Assembly (NCBI GenBank): GCA_009379895.1
Contig: WHSW01000008.1
Span: 1 to 42,904, forward strand
Direction of reading: 5' to 3'
DNA length: 42,904 nt
From: Solirubrobacterales bacterium
GTDB taxonomy: Bacteria; Actinomycetota; Thermoleophilia; Solirubrobacterales; 70-9
The translations under genes and the position numbers were made by a program. How positions within the stretch are numbered: position 1 is the stretch's first letter; every line of letters starts with the position of its first letter. Shown here in pieces: positions 1 to 7,518 of the stretch. The notes beneath the pieces were generated by a model. That model was not told where the DNA came from. It saw nothing but the letters and a program-made list of their open reading frames with translations, and did no database searches.

Positions 1-290
1 CCGATCTCGCCTGGGCGCAACGGCGGCTCGAGCTGCGGGCGCTGCGGGCGCTCGGCGCCGGGCTCGGCGCGGGCGCGGCCGAGCGCGCCGCCCGCGAGCT
101 GCTCGCCGTCCAGGCGAGCGACTGGGCGTTCCTCGACCGTCGTCGCCAGGCCGGCGACTACCCCTATCAGCGCTCGATCGATCACGCCCGAGCGCTGCTC
201 GAGGCCATAGACTCCCGCGCCGAGCCCCCGCGGGCGCGGCTGCGAAACCTGGCGCCCGACCTGAGTCTCAGCCCCCTGCTCGAGCCTTGA
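1..290 (+). CDS. GH57 1,4-alpha-glucan branching enzyme, C-terminal end (partial)
   Basis: The reading frame is open from the window edge (first full codon at base 3) to TGA at 288-290, giving the last 95 residues. The segment with LLAVQASDWAFL followed by a YQRSIDHARALLEAI helix matches the C-terminal helical domain of GH57 (DUF1957-type) branching enzymes, which usually read QSSDWxFL there. These enzymes introduce alpha-1,6 branches into alpha-glucan in the cytoplasm. The catalytic barrel lies outside the window, so activity cannot be judged. The stop overlaps the TTG start of the next gene (TTGA), and that gene is a glycogen-synthase-like transferase, so the pair probably makes and branches a storage glucan. 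Confidence 0.72.
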   Translation, partial: DLAWAQRRLELRALRALGAGLGAGAAERAARELLAVQASDWAFLDRRRQAGDYPYQRSIDHARALLEAIDSRAEPPRARLRNLAPDLSLSPLLEP

Positions 291-1489
291 CGAAAGCCCT
301 CACCCTGTCCTGGGAGTACCCACCCCTGATCGAGGGGGGGCTCGCACGCCACGTCCGCAAGCTCTCGGAGAACCTGGCCGCGACCGGGACCGAGGTCCAC
401 GTGCTCACCCGCGGGGGTGAGGAGTCACCGGCCGAGGAGGTCGTCTCGGGGGTCCATATCCACCGCGTCCGCGAGCCGCGGCGGCCGACCGACCTGGGGG
501 AGTTCGTCGCCTGGGTCGAGCGCATGAACGCCGACATGCTCGCCGCCGGGGTCGAGCTCGGCGATCGCCACGACTTCGACCTCGTCCACGGTCATGACTG
601 GCTCGTGGCGATGGCCTGCGACCACCTCGCGCGGCGCTTCGCCGCGCCGCTGGTGACCACGATCCACGCGACCGAGCACGGACGCCATCAGGGCTGGGTC
701 GACAAGCACCCCCAGAGCCACATCCACGGGGTCGAGCGCTGGATCGCCAATCGCGCCGACCGGGTGATCGCCTGCTCGTACTACATGCGCGAGCAGATCG
801 CTGACATCTTCGGAGTCGAGGAGGGGCGGGTCGCGGTGATCCCGAACGGGATCGACCCCGGCGACCTCCAGCCCCAGGACGAGGCGCGGCTCGAGCGGCT
901 GCGCGCCGAGTTCGCCGCGCCCGACGAGCGCCTCGTGCTGCTCATCGGCAGGCTCGTCTACGAGAAGGGCTTCCAGCTCGCGCTCGAGGCGATGCCGCGG
1001 CTGCTCGAGGCGGTGCCCGAAACCCGCTTCGTGGTCGCCGGCTCGGGCACCCACGAGGTTGAGCTTCGCCGCCAGGCGGCCGAGCTCGGGCTCGAGCGCC
1101 ACGGCACCTTCCTGGGCTGGATCGGCGACGACGTCCTGCACTCGCTGTACCGGATCGCCGACGTCTGCGTGGTGCCCTCGATCTACGAGCCGTTCGGGCT
1201 CGTGGCGCTCGAGGCGATGGCCTCCGGCTGCCCGTGCATCGTCGCCGACACGGGCGGCCTGCGCGAGGTCGTCCCGCACAACGAGGCGGGGCTACGCTTT
1301 CGCGCTCGCGACCCGGAGTCGCTCGGCGAGATGGTCGAGCGGCTGCTCACCGACCCCGAGCTGCGGGCGCGGCTCGTCGCCGAGGGCTCCGAGCACATCC
1401 TGCGCTTCGACTGGGCCGACGTCGCGCGCTCGACGGCCGCGGTCTACGCCGAGCTCACCGACGCATCCCGCGCCCGCGCCCACGCGTAG
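287..1489 (+). CDS. GT4 glycosyltransferase, glycogen synthase-like
   Basis: This is a 400-residue GT-B protein of family GT4. The N-terminus LSWEYPPLIEGGLARHV is the classic sugar-nucleotide transferase start with a Gly-rich loop. The middle holds NGID and IGRLVYEKGF, and the C-terminal donor domain holds EPFGLVALEAMASG, the E-x7-E element that binds the nucleotide sugar. Retaining GT4 enzymes of this type elongate alpha-glucans or related polysaccharides from NDP-glucose. The TTG start overlaps the stop of the GH57 gene by 4 nt, so translation is probably coupled. Donor and acceptor cannot be fixed from sequence; glycogen or maltosaccharide synthesis is inferred from the GH57 partner. Confidence 0.88.
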   Translation: MTKALTLSWEYPPLIEGGLARHVRKLSENLAATGTEVHVLTRGGEESPAEEVVSGVHIHRVREPRRPTDLGEFVAWVERMNADMLAAGVELGDRHDFDLVHGHDWLVAMACDHLARRFAAPLVTTIHATEHGRHQGWVDKHPQSHIHGVERWIANRADRVIACSYYMREQIADIFGVEEGRVAVIPNGIDPGDLQPQDEARLERLRAEFAAPDERLVLLIGRLVYEKGFQLALEAMPRLLEAVPETRFVVAGSGTHEVELRRQAAELGLERHGTFLGWIGDDVLHSLYRIADVCVVPSIYEPFGLVALEAMASGCPCIVADTGGLREVVPHNEAGLRFRARDPESLGEMVERLLTDPELRARLVAEGSEHILRFDWADVARSTAAVYAELTDASRARAHA

Positions 1490-1491
1490 CG

Positions 1492-2556
1492 ATGGACGCG
1501 CTGGCGACGATCCGCCGGCGCCTCGCCAGCCAGCGGCTCGCGGGCGAGCCCCTCGGCTCCGCGGCCGACGCCGTGCGCTGGTCGGGGGCCGTGCAGGCGC
1601 AGGAGTTCGCCGAGGTCAAGTGGTCGCTGGGCGAGCGGGTCGGCGAGGTCTCGGACGCCGAGATCGAGCGCGCCTTCGCCGCCGGCGAGATCCTGCGCAC
1701 CCACGTCATGCGCCCGACCTGGCACCTCGTCGCGGCCGAGGACATCCGCTGGCTGCTGCGCCTGACCGCCTCGCGGGTGCACGCGGCGAGCCGCTACGGG
1801 TACGGGCGGGCCGGGCTCGACGGGCCGACCCTGAGCCGCTGCCACGAGGTGATCGCCCGCGAGCTCGCCGCCGGCGAGCCGCGCACCCGCAAGGAGCTCG
1901 CCGCGGCGCTGGCCCGGGACGGGATCGAGGGCGATTCGATCCGGCTCGGATACGTGTTCATGCACGCGGAGGTCGAGCAGCTCGTCTGCAGCGGCCCGCG
2001 CCGCGGCAGGCACCAGACCTACATGCTGCTCGACCACCGCGCCGCCGCGGACTCGGGGCCGAGCGGCGACGCCGCGCTCGCCGAGCTCGCCCGACGCTAC
2101 CTCCGCAGTCACGGACCGGCGACCGCCCGCGACTTCTCCTGGTGGTCGGGGCTGACCGTGACCCAGGCGCGGCAGGCGATCGGCTTCTGCGGGCCCACCG
2201 AGACCGTCGACGACGACGGCACCGCCTGGTTCGAGCTCGGCTCGGTCACCGAAGCACCGGCCCGCAACCGGGCGCTGCTGCTGCCGACCTACGACGAGAT
2301 GATCGTCGCCTACAAGGACCTGCGCGTCGATCTGGTCGCCGCGCCGCCGATGGAGGGAATGCTCACCCGCACGATCGCGATCGACGGCCGCACCGTCGGC
2401 GGCTGGAAACGGACGCTCTCGGCGCGCTCGGTGACCGTCGAGGCGACCGTGCTCGCGCCGCTCGGCGGCGCGCAGCGCGCGGCGCTCGAGCGGACCGTCG
2501 CGCGCTTCGGCGCCTTCCTCGATCTCGACGCCGAGCTCGAGCTGACCGTGGCGTGA
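1492..2556 (+). CDS. Winged-helix DNA glycosylase-like protein (AlkZ/YcaQ, HTH_42 family)
   Basis: The 354-residue protein starts at ATG 1492, 2 nt after the GT4 stop. It matches the HTH_42 (PF06224) family: an N-terminal RLASQRL helix, then the VQAQEF segment at residues 34-39, THVMRPTWHLV, and a C-terminal LLLPTYDEMIVAYKD block. In Streptomyces AlkZ, which unhooks azinomycin-type interstrand crosslinks, the catalytic motif is Q-x-Q. Here Q35-A-Q37 occupies that place, whereas E. coli YcaQ carries Q-x-D. A DNA-repair glycosylase is therefore plausible, although most family members are untested. No crosslinking-antibiotic cluster is seen nearby, so a general repair role is more likely than self-resistance. 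Confidence 0.8.
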   Translation: MDALATIRRRLASQRLAGEPLGSAADAVRWSGAVQAQEFAEVKWSLGERVGEVSDAEIERAFAAGEILRTHVMRPTWHLVAAEDIRWLLRLTASRVHAASRYGYGRAGLDGPTLSRCHEVIARELAAGEPRTRKELAAALARDGIEGDSIRLGYVFMHAEVEQLVCSGPRRGRHQTYMLLDHRAAADSGPSGDAALAELARRYLRSHGPATARDFSWWSGLTVTQARQAIGFCGPTETVDDDGTAWFELGSVTEAPARNRALLLPTYDEMIVAYKDLRVDLVAAPPMEGMLTRTIAIDGRTVGGWKRTLSARSVTVEATVLAPLGGAQRAALERTVARFGAFLDLDAELELTVA

Positions 2557-2560
2557 GCGC

Positions 2561-3217
2561 TCAGCCCGGCGGCTGCACGGTCGTGTCGGCCGCGGGATCG
2601 GGAGCGATCGGATCGGGCCAGCGCAGCGTCGTGGGCGCATCTCGCATCCGCAGCAGACGCGCCGGCACGCCGCCGACGACCGCGTTGGCCGGGACGTCCT
2701 TGGTGACCACGGCGTTGGTGCCGACGATCGAGTTGTCGCCGAGCCGGACGCCGCGCAGGACGCAGGCGCCGTAGCCGACCCAGACGTTCGAGCCCACGTC
2801 CACGTCACGCATGTAGATCCCCTGCACCCGAATCGGGCGTTCGACCTCGACCACCCCGTGGTCGAAGTCGATGAACATCGCCCGGTCGGCGACCACGCAC
2901 TGCTCTCCGATGCGCACCCGGCGGTAGGCGGAGATCGTGCACTCCTGGCCGAGCACGGTCTTGGGGCCGATCTCCACCTCGCCCTCGTGGCAGCGGATCT
3001 TGGTGCCGTCGCCGATCCAGACGAAGCGCCCGAAGCGAATCCTTCCTCTCCTCGCGATCTGCAGCTCCAGGCCCGTGCCGAAGAACACGGGCCCGTCGGT
3101 CTCCCAGCGCCACCCCGCGGGGGTCAGGAACCGCCGCCACAGATAGCGGAAGAGCAGGCGCGCGTAGCGCGGGTTCAGCATCCCGTTGCGGGCGAGGAAG
3201 CGAAGCGTCCCGAGCAT
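2561..3217 (-). CDS. Hexapeptide-repeat acyltransferase (LbH, sugar O-acetyltransferase-like)
   Basis: The 218-residue protein has left-handed beta-helix hexapeptide repeats from about residue 50 to 190 (for example IRFGRFVWIGDGTKI and VRLGDNSIVGTNAVV). It closes with the VVGGVPARLLR signature typical of WbbJ/NodL-like O-acetyltransferases. The HGVVEVERP segment supplies the His expected in the active site. The likely role is acetyl (or acyl) transfer from acyl-CoA to a cell-surface sugar. The ATG lies 9 nt downstream of a minus-strand TAGAGT box (3227-3232), so a very short leader is likely. It converges with the AlkZ-like gene with a 4-nt gap. The substrate is unknown. Confidence 0.85.
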   Translation of the reverse strand: MLGTLRFLARNGMLNPRYARLLFRYLWRRFLTPAGWRWETDGPVFFGTGLELQIARRGRIRFGRFVWIGDGTKIRCHEGEVEIGPKTVLGQECTISAYRRVRIGEQCVVADRAMFIDFDHGVVEVERPIRVQGIYMRDVDVGSNVWVGYGACVLRGVRLGDNSIVGTNAVVTKDVPANAVVGGVPARLLRMRDAPTTLRWPDPIAPDPAADTTVQPPG

Positions 3218-3226
3218 CGCGCGCGG

Positions 3227-3232
3227 ACTCTA
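3227..3232 (-). promoter_or_regulatory. -10 box (TAGAGT) of the acyltransferase gene
   Basis: TAGAGT on the minus strand lies 9 nt before the ATG at 3217. It fits the TAnnnT plus short gap pattern seen at several other genes in this window. No clear -35 was assigned. Confidence 0.4.
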
Positions 3233-3275
3233 GATGGCGATCCGCGGGCCGGGTCGGGCCGCGGGTTGCCCGGTC

Positions 3276-3300
3276 GTCCCTCGACCTGCGTCGAGGGGAC
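3276..3300. repeat. Hairpin between acyltransferase and IS element
   Basis: GTCCCTCGAC (3276-3285) pairs with GTCGAGGGGAC (3290-3300) around a CTGC loop, with one bulged G. It sits in the 140-bp gap between the divergent acyltransferase and the IS200/IS605 element. No T-run follows. It could be a structural part of the IS left end or a chance hairpin. Confidence 0.35.
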
Positions 3301-3369
3301 CGCGGCCTTTCAGGTGGTGGGAGGATCGGCGACCGGCCCGGCTCGCAGCGCCGACCTCGCTTGGGGGTT

Positions 3370-3800
3370 ATGTCCGGGCCCCATGCTTATCTCCGTGCAT
3401 GGTCGGGAGGTCGTTACGCCAAGAACGCTGGGGCGGTGTTCTCGCTCAAGTACCACCTAGCCTGGTGCCCGAAGCACCGCCGGCGGGTGCTGGACGGGCC
3501 AGTGGCCCGACGCCTGCGTGAGCTGCTGGGCGAGTGGCCATTGATCTGGAGGCGAGCGTGCACGCCGTCGAGGTGATGCCCGACCACGTGCACCCGTTCG
3601 TTGAATTCGATCCCCGCTGGGCGCCGGCCGTGGTCGTCTCGCGGATGAAGGCTCGCACTAGCCGCGTGCTGCGACAGGAGTTCCCCCAGCTTCGCTCGCG
3701 GCTGCCGACGTTTTGGTCGCGCAGCTACTACGCGGGTACGGTCGGCCACGTCTCGGAGGCGACCGTGCGCCGCTATGTCGCCGAGCAGAAGGGGCGCTGA
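3370..3800 (+). pseudogene. tnpA: IS200/IS605 Y1 transposase TnpA, single-base frameshift
   Basis: Two overlapping frames together give one TnpA. The first, from ATG 3370, reads VFSLKYHLAWCPKHRRRVL. The second, after about 3534, reads VHAVEVMPDHVHPFVE with the HUH metal-binding pair H-V-H, and ends SEATVRRYVAEQKGR, which supplies the catalytic Tyr. Restoring one G (GAGGTG instead of GAGTG near 3532-3536) joins them as LLGE-VAIDLEAS and gives a protein of about 143 residues, normal for the family. Y1 transposases cut and rejoin single-stranded ends at hairpins. As written the gene is broken. It may be a real inactivating deletion or a sequence error, since three other genes here show the same kind of indel. 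The start codon is tentative. Confidence 0.8.
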
Positions 3801-3803
3801 TCC

Positions 3804-5039
3804 GTGCACCGCACGTACCGCTACCGCCTCTACCCGACCCGTCGCCAGCGCGAGGCGCTCGAGAGCCAGCTTCGCTTCGCCTGCAGCCTCTACAACGCCG
3901 CGCTTGAGCAGCGCCGCGATGCCTATCGCCGCTTGGGCAAGTCGCTCGGATATGGCGACCAGTCGGCGGAGCTGACCGAACTGCGCCGATCTGCCCCGGA
4001 GCTGTGCCCGCCGGAGGGGATGAACTACTGGTCGGCGCAGGAGGTGCTGCGTCGCCTCGATCGCGCCTTCGGCGCCTTCTTTCATCGTCTGCGGCGCGGA
4101 GAGAAGCCGGGCTACCCGCGATTCAGGTCGCACCGGCGCTTCAACACGCTGGCTTGGACTCAGAAGGGCAACGCGGGCGGCGTCGAGGTAACTGAGCAGG
4201 GACGCCTACGCTTGCAAGGCATCGGCTGCGTGAAGGTGAAGTGGCACCGCCCGATCCCCGCGGAGGCGACTCTCGGAGAGGTTCGGGTTACCCGCAAGGA
4301 AACAGGAGCGCGAGCGCGCTACCACGTCTCGGTCACGGCGAAGCTGCCGATCCCGGAGCCTCGCCCGGGCACGGGCGCGGCGGTTGGCATCGACATGGGC
4401 GTGCGGCGACTTGTCTCGCTCTCCACCGGCGAGCTGGTGTGTGGCCCGCGAGCAGGCCGCGCGAACGCGAAAAGGCTGCGACGCGGCTCGCGCAAGCTCG
4501 CCCGACGTAAGCGCGGCTCTGCGCGCAGGGCGAAGGCCGCGGCGCAGCTCGCACGCCACCGTGAGCGCGAGGCCAACCGACGACGAGATGCCGCCCACAA
4601 GCTGTCCCGGACCCTCGTCGAGCGCTTCGACCTGATTGCAGTCGAGAGGCTGCGGGTCGCCAACATGGTCCGCTCCGCCTCCGGCACGCTCGCAGCGCCC
4701 GGCGCCAATGTCGCGCAGAAGCGCGCTCTCAACCGGGAGATTGCCGACCAGGGCTGGGGGCAGTTGCTTTCGTACCTCGCCTACAAAGCGGAGGAGGCTG
4801 GTAGGCGCGTGGTCGCGGTCGAGCCGGCGGACACGTCGCGGACGTGCTGTGGATGCGGGGCTGTCGATGCGCGCAGCCGAGCTGGCCCGCGCTTTCGGTG
4901 TCTCGCCTGCGGACACGCCGAGGACGCCGACGTGAACGCCGCCAAGGTGATCCTCGCTCGCGCCCGTGCGCGGGAGGGAATCGAGCGGCCCGGACGGGGC
5001 CGTCAGGCCGCAACCGCCGCGCTTGCGGCGGTGGTCTGA
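3804..5039 (+). CDS. tnpB: TnpB, RNA-guided nuclease of IS200/IS605 element
   Basis: The 411-residue protein is full length for TnpB (ISDra2 TnpB is about 408). It starts at GTG 3804, 3 nt after tnpA. The N-terminus (YRLYPTRRQREAL, FACSLYNAALEQ) is typical. The RuvC triad is complete: D197 in GIDMGVRR, E281 in AVERLRVANM, and the Asp of EDADVNAA (about 374-376). A zinc ribbon is formed by C348/C351 and C366/C369. TnpB proteins are guided by an RNA from the element's right end and cleave DNA next to a transposon-associated motif, which retains the element at its site. With tnpA broken, this nuclease could still be active. Its 3' end overlaps the predicted guide-RNA scaffold. Confidence 0.93.
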   Translation: MHRTYRYRLYPTRRQREALESQLRFACSLYNAALEQRRDAYRRLGKSLGYGDQSAELTELRRSAPELCPPEGMNYWSAQEVLRRLDRAFGAFFHRLRRGEKPGYPRFRSHRRFNTLAWTQKGNAGGVEVTEQGRLRLQGIGCVKVKWHRPIPAEATLGEVRVTRKETGARARYHVSVTAKLPIPEPRPGTGAAVGIDMGVRRLVSLSTGELVCGPRAGRANAKRLRRGSRKLARRKRGSARRAKAAAQLARHREREANRRRDAAHKLSRTLVERFDLIAVERLRVANMVRSASGTLAAPGANVAQKRALNREIADQGWGQLLSYLAYKAEEAGRRVVAVEPADTSRTCCGCGAVDARSRAGPRFRCLACGHAEDADVNAAKVILARARAREGIERPGRGRQAATAALAAVV

Positions 5040-5068
5040 GAAACCGCTTTAGCCGGCGGAGTCGTCAC
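4986..5068 (+). ncRNA. Putative reRNA (omegaRNA) scaffold at tnpB 3' end
   Basis: The last codons of tnpB and the following 29 nt can fold into successive hairpins. CGGCCC (4986-4991) pairs with GGGCCG (4997-5002). ACCGCCGC (5013-5020) pairs with GCGGCGGT (5025-5032) around a GCTT loop. An imperfect CCGC/GCGG hairpin lies at about 5044-5060. In characterised TnpB systems the guide RNA scaffold is transcribed from exactly this place and the guide is the flanking DNA beyond the right end, which here would start at 5069. The hairpins are seen; RNA production and exact ends are inferred. Confidence 0.5.
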
Positions 5069-5069
5069 C

Positions 5070-5075
5070 TACACT
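5070..5075 (+). promoter_or_regulatory. Candidate -10 box (TACACT) of meaB
   Basis: TACACT ends 9 nt before the TTG start and 15 nt before the alternative GTG start of meaB. It lies immediately beyond the presumed right end of the IS element, so any native -35 region was probably replaced by IS sequence. Confidence 0.4.
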
Positions 5076-5084
5076 GCGGACGCC

Positions 5085-6050
5085 TTGGCTGTGACCAGAT
5101 CAGATCCGGCCGGCTCGCTCGCCGGCCGCCTCGTCGCCGGCGACAAGCGGGCGCTCGCGCGCGCGATCAGCCTGGTGGAGAACCACGACCCGGAGGGTGA
5201 CCGGCTGGTAGCCGAGCTCTTCCCGCGCACCGGCAGGGCGCGGATCGTCGGCCTCACGGGCCCGCCCGGCGTCGGCAAGAGCACCCTGATCGGGTCCGTC
5301 TGCGTGAAGCTGCGCGCGGCCGAGCGCGAGATCGGCGTGCTCTCGATCGACCCCTCGAGCCCGTTCACCCAGGGAGCCGTGCTCGGCGACCGGATCAGGC
5401 TCTCCGACCACTTCCTCGATCCCGGCGTCTTCATCCGCTCGATGGCGACCCGGGGCTCGCTCGGCGGGCTCGCCGAGGCGGCGTTGCAGGCGGCCCTGCT
5501 GATGGACGCATCCGGCAAGGACGACATCCTGCTCGAGACGGTCGGCGTCGGCCAGGGCGAGATCGACATCGTCGATCACGCCGACACCGTGGTGCTGGCG
5601 CTGATGCCCGGGTCGGGCGACTCGATCCAGGCGCTGAAGGCCGGGGTGATGGAGATCCCCGACGTGATCGTGGTCAACAAGTGCGACCACCCGCTGGCCG
5701 ACACCATGGTCCGCGAGGTAAAGACGGTGCTGGCGCTGGGCCCGAAACGGGCGTGGAAGGTCCCCGTCGTGCGCACCGAGGCGACCACGGACGAGGGGAT
5801 CGACGAGCTCGTTGAGATGATCGACGCGCACGGCCGCCACATCGCCGATCAGGGCACGCTCGCCGAGCGCCGAGCGCGCAATCTTCGCGCCGAGGTGCTC
5901 GGGATCGCCGCCGCCCGGATGCGCCGCGAGCTCGAGGCGCGGGCGTCGAGCGACCCGGAGTGGGCCGAGCTGCTCGACCGCGTCGTGCGCCGCGAGACCG
6001 ATCCCGCCACCGCGGCGCGCGAGCTGCTCGCCGCGGCGACGGATGACTGA
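5085..6050 (+). CDS. meaB: MeaB/ArgK-family G3E GTPase, B12-mutase chaperone
   Basis: The 321-residue P-loop GTPase has the MeaB pattern: Walker A GPPGVGKST (59-67), then IDPSSPFTQGAVLGDRIRL, FIRSMATRGSLGG, ETVGVGQGEI and the base-recognition NKCD. A helical C-terminus for dimerisation follows. MeaB proteins load or protect adenosylcobalamin-dependent acyl-CoA mutases and gate removal of inactivated cofactor. The partner is probably the mutase encoded about 9 kb downstream (large subunit from 14594, small subunit from 18199). TTG 5085 and GTG 5091 are both possible starts and neither has a Shine-Dalgarno. The IS element ends about 16 nt upstream, so expression may have changed. Confidence 0.93.
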   Translation: MAVTRSDPAGSLAGRLVAGDKRALARAISLVENHDPEGDRLVAELFPRTGRARIVGLTGPPGVGKSTLIGSVCVKLRAAEREIGVLSIDPSSPFTQGAVLGDRIRLSDHFLDPGVFIRSMATRGSLGGLAEAALQAALLMDASGKDDILLETVGVGQGEIDIVDHADTVVLALMPGSGDSIQALKAGVMEIPDVIVVNKCDHPLADTMVREVKTVLALGPKRAWKVPVVRTEATTDEGIDELVEMIDAHGRHIADQGTLAERRARNLRAEVLGIAAARMRRELEARASSDPEWAELLDRVVRRETDPATAARELLAAATDD

Positions 6051-6075
6051 TCGCGGCCAGCGCGCCGAGGCCGAG

Positions 6076-6115
6076 CGGCGTTTCCTAGAGCGCTACGGCG
6101 TTTCCTAGAGCGCTA
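6076..6115. repeat. 20-nt direct tandem repeat, two copies
   Basis: Two exact 20-nt copies (6076-6095 and 6096-6115), each containing TTTCCTAGAGCGCTA, follow the meaB stop. Function is unknown. They lie in the 87-bp gap before the convergent small gene ending at 6138. Confidence 0.9.
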
Positions 6116-6137
6116 CGGGATCGTCGTCCTCGGAACC

Positions 6138-6353
6138 CTAGGCGGCCATCCCGCGGTTGCGAGCCTCGGTTATCCGCGACCACGCGTCCGAGAACGACAG
6201 CGCCTCCGCGAACCTGCGCGCCCTCGGCGAGAGGTCGTGGCGCTTGCCGTCGATCCTGCTGACGCAGATCGGCACGACGACCGCGGGTCCATCGATCTCG
6301 TCGCGAAGGGCGGTCAACTCCTGCCACTTCGCCTTGCTCTCCAACCTTTCCAT
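6138..6353 (-). CDS. Hypothetical protein, 71 aa
   Basis: No family was recognised. The start at ATG 6353 is chosen because GGGGAGG lies 5 nt upstream on the minus strand; a GTG two codons earlier is less well placed. The protein is soluble and charged, with no signal or membrane segment. It has an N-terminal helix (ERLESKAKWQELTALRDEI), a short hydrophobic strand (AVVVPICVS), and a C-terminal helix rich in Arg. Good ribosome binding site and codon use support a real gene. It converges on meaB and is followed upstream by the DMT transporter gene on the same strand. Confidence 0.55.
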   Translation of the reverse strand: MERLESKAKWQELTALRDEIDGPAVVVPICVSRIDGKRHDLSPRARRFAEALSFSDAWSRITEARNRGMAA

Positions 6354-6500
6354 CGGCACCTCCCCATCGGGGCCATGGTGGATCGTCGACGCGCAGTGTA
6401 AGCACGCCCAGCGGACGAATCCTTGTGTCGTCGGTGACGAATCCGCAAACTCGGGGATCTATCCACGAACGCCCTCCGCCGACACCGCGAACGCCGACGC

Positions 6501-7430
6501 TTACCCGACCTCGATCGAGACGACGCCGGCGAGCAGCAGCGCGACGCCGGCCAGCCGTGCCGCGGGGATCGGTCTCCTGGGAAGGCGCAGCAGCCCGTGA
6601 CGGTCGACGAGCACCGAGACGACCTGTTGGCCGGCGACGGTCAGCGCGACCACCGCTGCGGCGCCGATCTCGGGGATCAAGAGGAAGGCCGACGTGACGT
6701 AGGTGGCGCCGCAGATTCCTCCCAGCCAACCCCACCATGGAACGTGACGAAGGGACCCGACGCGGGGCCGCGGCGCCCCGCCGAGCGCCAGCGATCCCGC
6801 GAGCAGCACAGCCATCGCCGCCGTGGCGATCAGGAAGGAGACGGCGCCAACTGCGAGCGGGGCGTCGAGCCGACCATCGAGCTCGGCGTTGACGGCGCCC
6901 TGCACGGGCAGCGCGGCACCCGCGACGAGGGCGAGGGCGAGCCAACCACCGCGCCCGCGAAGCGCGCTTCGCACCTCCTCGCCGCCTGCCTGGGCGGCGA
7001 CGATCAGCCCTGCGCCGACGACCACCGAGGTGGCTCCGGCGAGCTCGGCGATCCCGAGTCGCTCGGCCTCGGCCCCGAACCAGCCGAGGCCGTCGATCGC
7101 GAGCGAGGCCAGCATCTGGCCGGTGATGAAGAGCCCGACCGCGACGATCGCCCCGAGCCTGGGGAAGAGCAGGATGCCGGCGGTGATGTAGAGCGCCGAG
7201 CCGAGCCCGCCGAGCAGCTGCCACGGCTCGACGTCGCCGACGAGGCCGAACGCCCCGACGGCCCCGGCGGAGGCGGCCGCTGCGAGCATGAGCAGCGCAC
7301 CGACGCCGAGCTGAAGCGTCGAGGCGGCGAACGGGCTTGCGGTTGCGACGCTGAGCTGCACGTTGGCGCCGCCCTGCAGCGCGAGCAGCCCGCCGACCAC
7401 CAGCAGGAGGGGAATCGCGAAGGCCTCCAT
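6501..7430 (-). CDS. DMT-superfamily transporter, duplicated DUF606/YdcZ type
   Basis: The 309-residue protein is almost entirely hydrophobic with about ten membrane helices. It is built from two homologous halves of about 150 residues, each beginning with a small-residue helix and a conserved (L/P)QGxxNxxL motif (LQGGANVQL in half one, VQGAVNAEL in half two). That is the layout of fused DUF606/YdcZ drug/metabolite transporters, which sit in the inner membrane; the substrate is unknown. The ATG follows a TGAGGTGAG ribosome site. The gene is divergent from a TetR regulator and one of two matching palindromes (7447-7468) lies 16 nt before its start, so TetR control is likely. Confidence 0.85.
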   Translation of the reverse strand: MEAFAIPLLLVVGGLLALQGGANVQLSVATASPFAASTLQLGVGALLMLAAAASAGAVGAFGLVGDVEPWQLLGGLGSALYITAGILLFPRLGAIVAVGLFITGQMLASLAIDGLGWFGAEAERLGIAELAGATSVVVGAGLIVAAQAGGEEVRSALRGRGGWLALALVAGAALPVQGAVNAELDGRLDAPLAVGAVSFLIATAAMAVLLAGSLALGGAPRPRVGSLRHVPWWGWLGGICGATYVTSAFLLIPEIGAAAVVALTVAGQQVVSVLVDRHGLLRLPRRPIPAARLAGVALLLAGVVSIEVG

Positions 7431-7446
7431 GGCTCACCTCAGGTTC

Positions 7447-7468
7447 TAACTTGACCGTAGTCCACTTA
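7447..7468. promoter_or_regulatory. TetR-type operator copy 1
   Basis: A 22-bp imperfect palindrome with half-sites TAAnTnGAC and GTCnAnTTA, directly upstream of the DMT transporter start. It matches copy 2 at 17 of 22 positions. The arrangement between divergent transporter and TetR genes supports autoregulation; the binding protein is inferred. Confidence 0.7.
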
Positions 7469-7484
7469 TGCAGGATCCTAACAG

Positions 7485-7506
7485 GAACCTGACCGCGGTC
7501 CAGTTA
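7485..7506. promoter_or_regulatory. TetR-type operator copy 2
   Basis: A second 22-bp site with the perfect core GACCGCGGTC, 12 nt before the TetR ATG and 38 bp centre-to-centre from copy 1. It probably mediates autorepression. Confidence 0.7.
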
Positions 7507-7518
7507 GTATGAGCCGCG

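Larger units (their letters stand above)
3350..5068 (+). mobile_element. IS200/IS605-family element (tnpA frameshifted, tnpB intact)
   Basis: The element carries a Y1 transposase gene (tnpA) followed 3 nt later by tnpB, the standard IS605 order. The right end is placed at about 5068: after the tnpB stop comes an imperfect CCGC/GCGG hairpin (about 5044-5060) and then GTCGTCAC, resembling IS605 right ends, which are subterminal hairpins ending in TCAN. The left end is uncertain, near 3350-3370, where a TTAT precedes GTCCGGGCCCC. IS605 elements do not make target duplications, so none is expected. The insertion lies just upstream of meaB. Boundaries are inferred from gene content and hairpins only. 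Confidence 0.7.
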
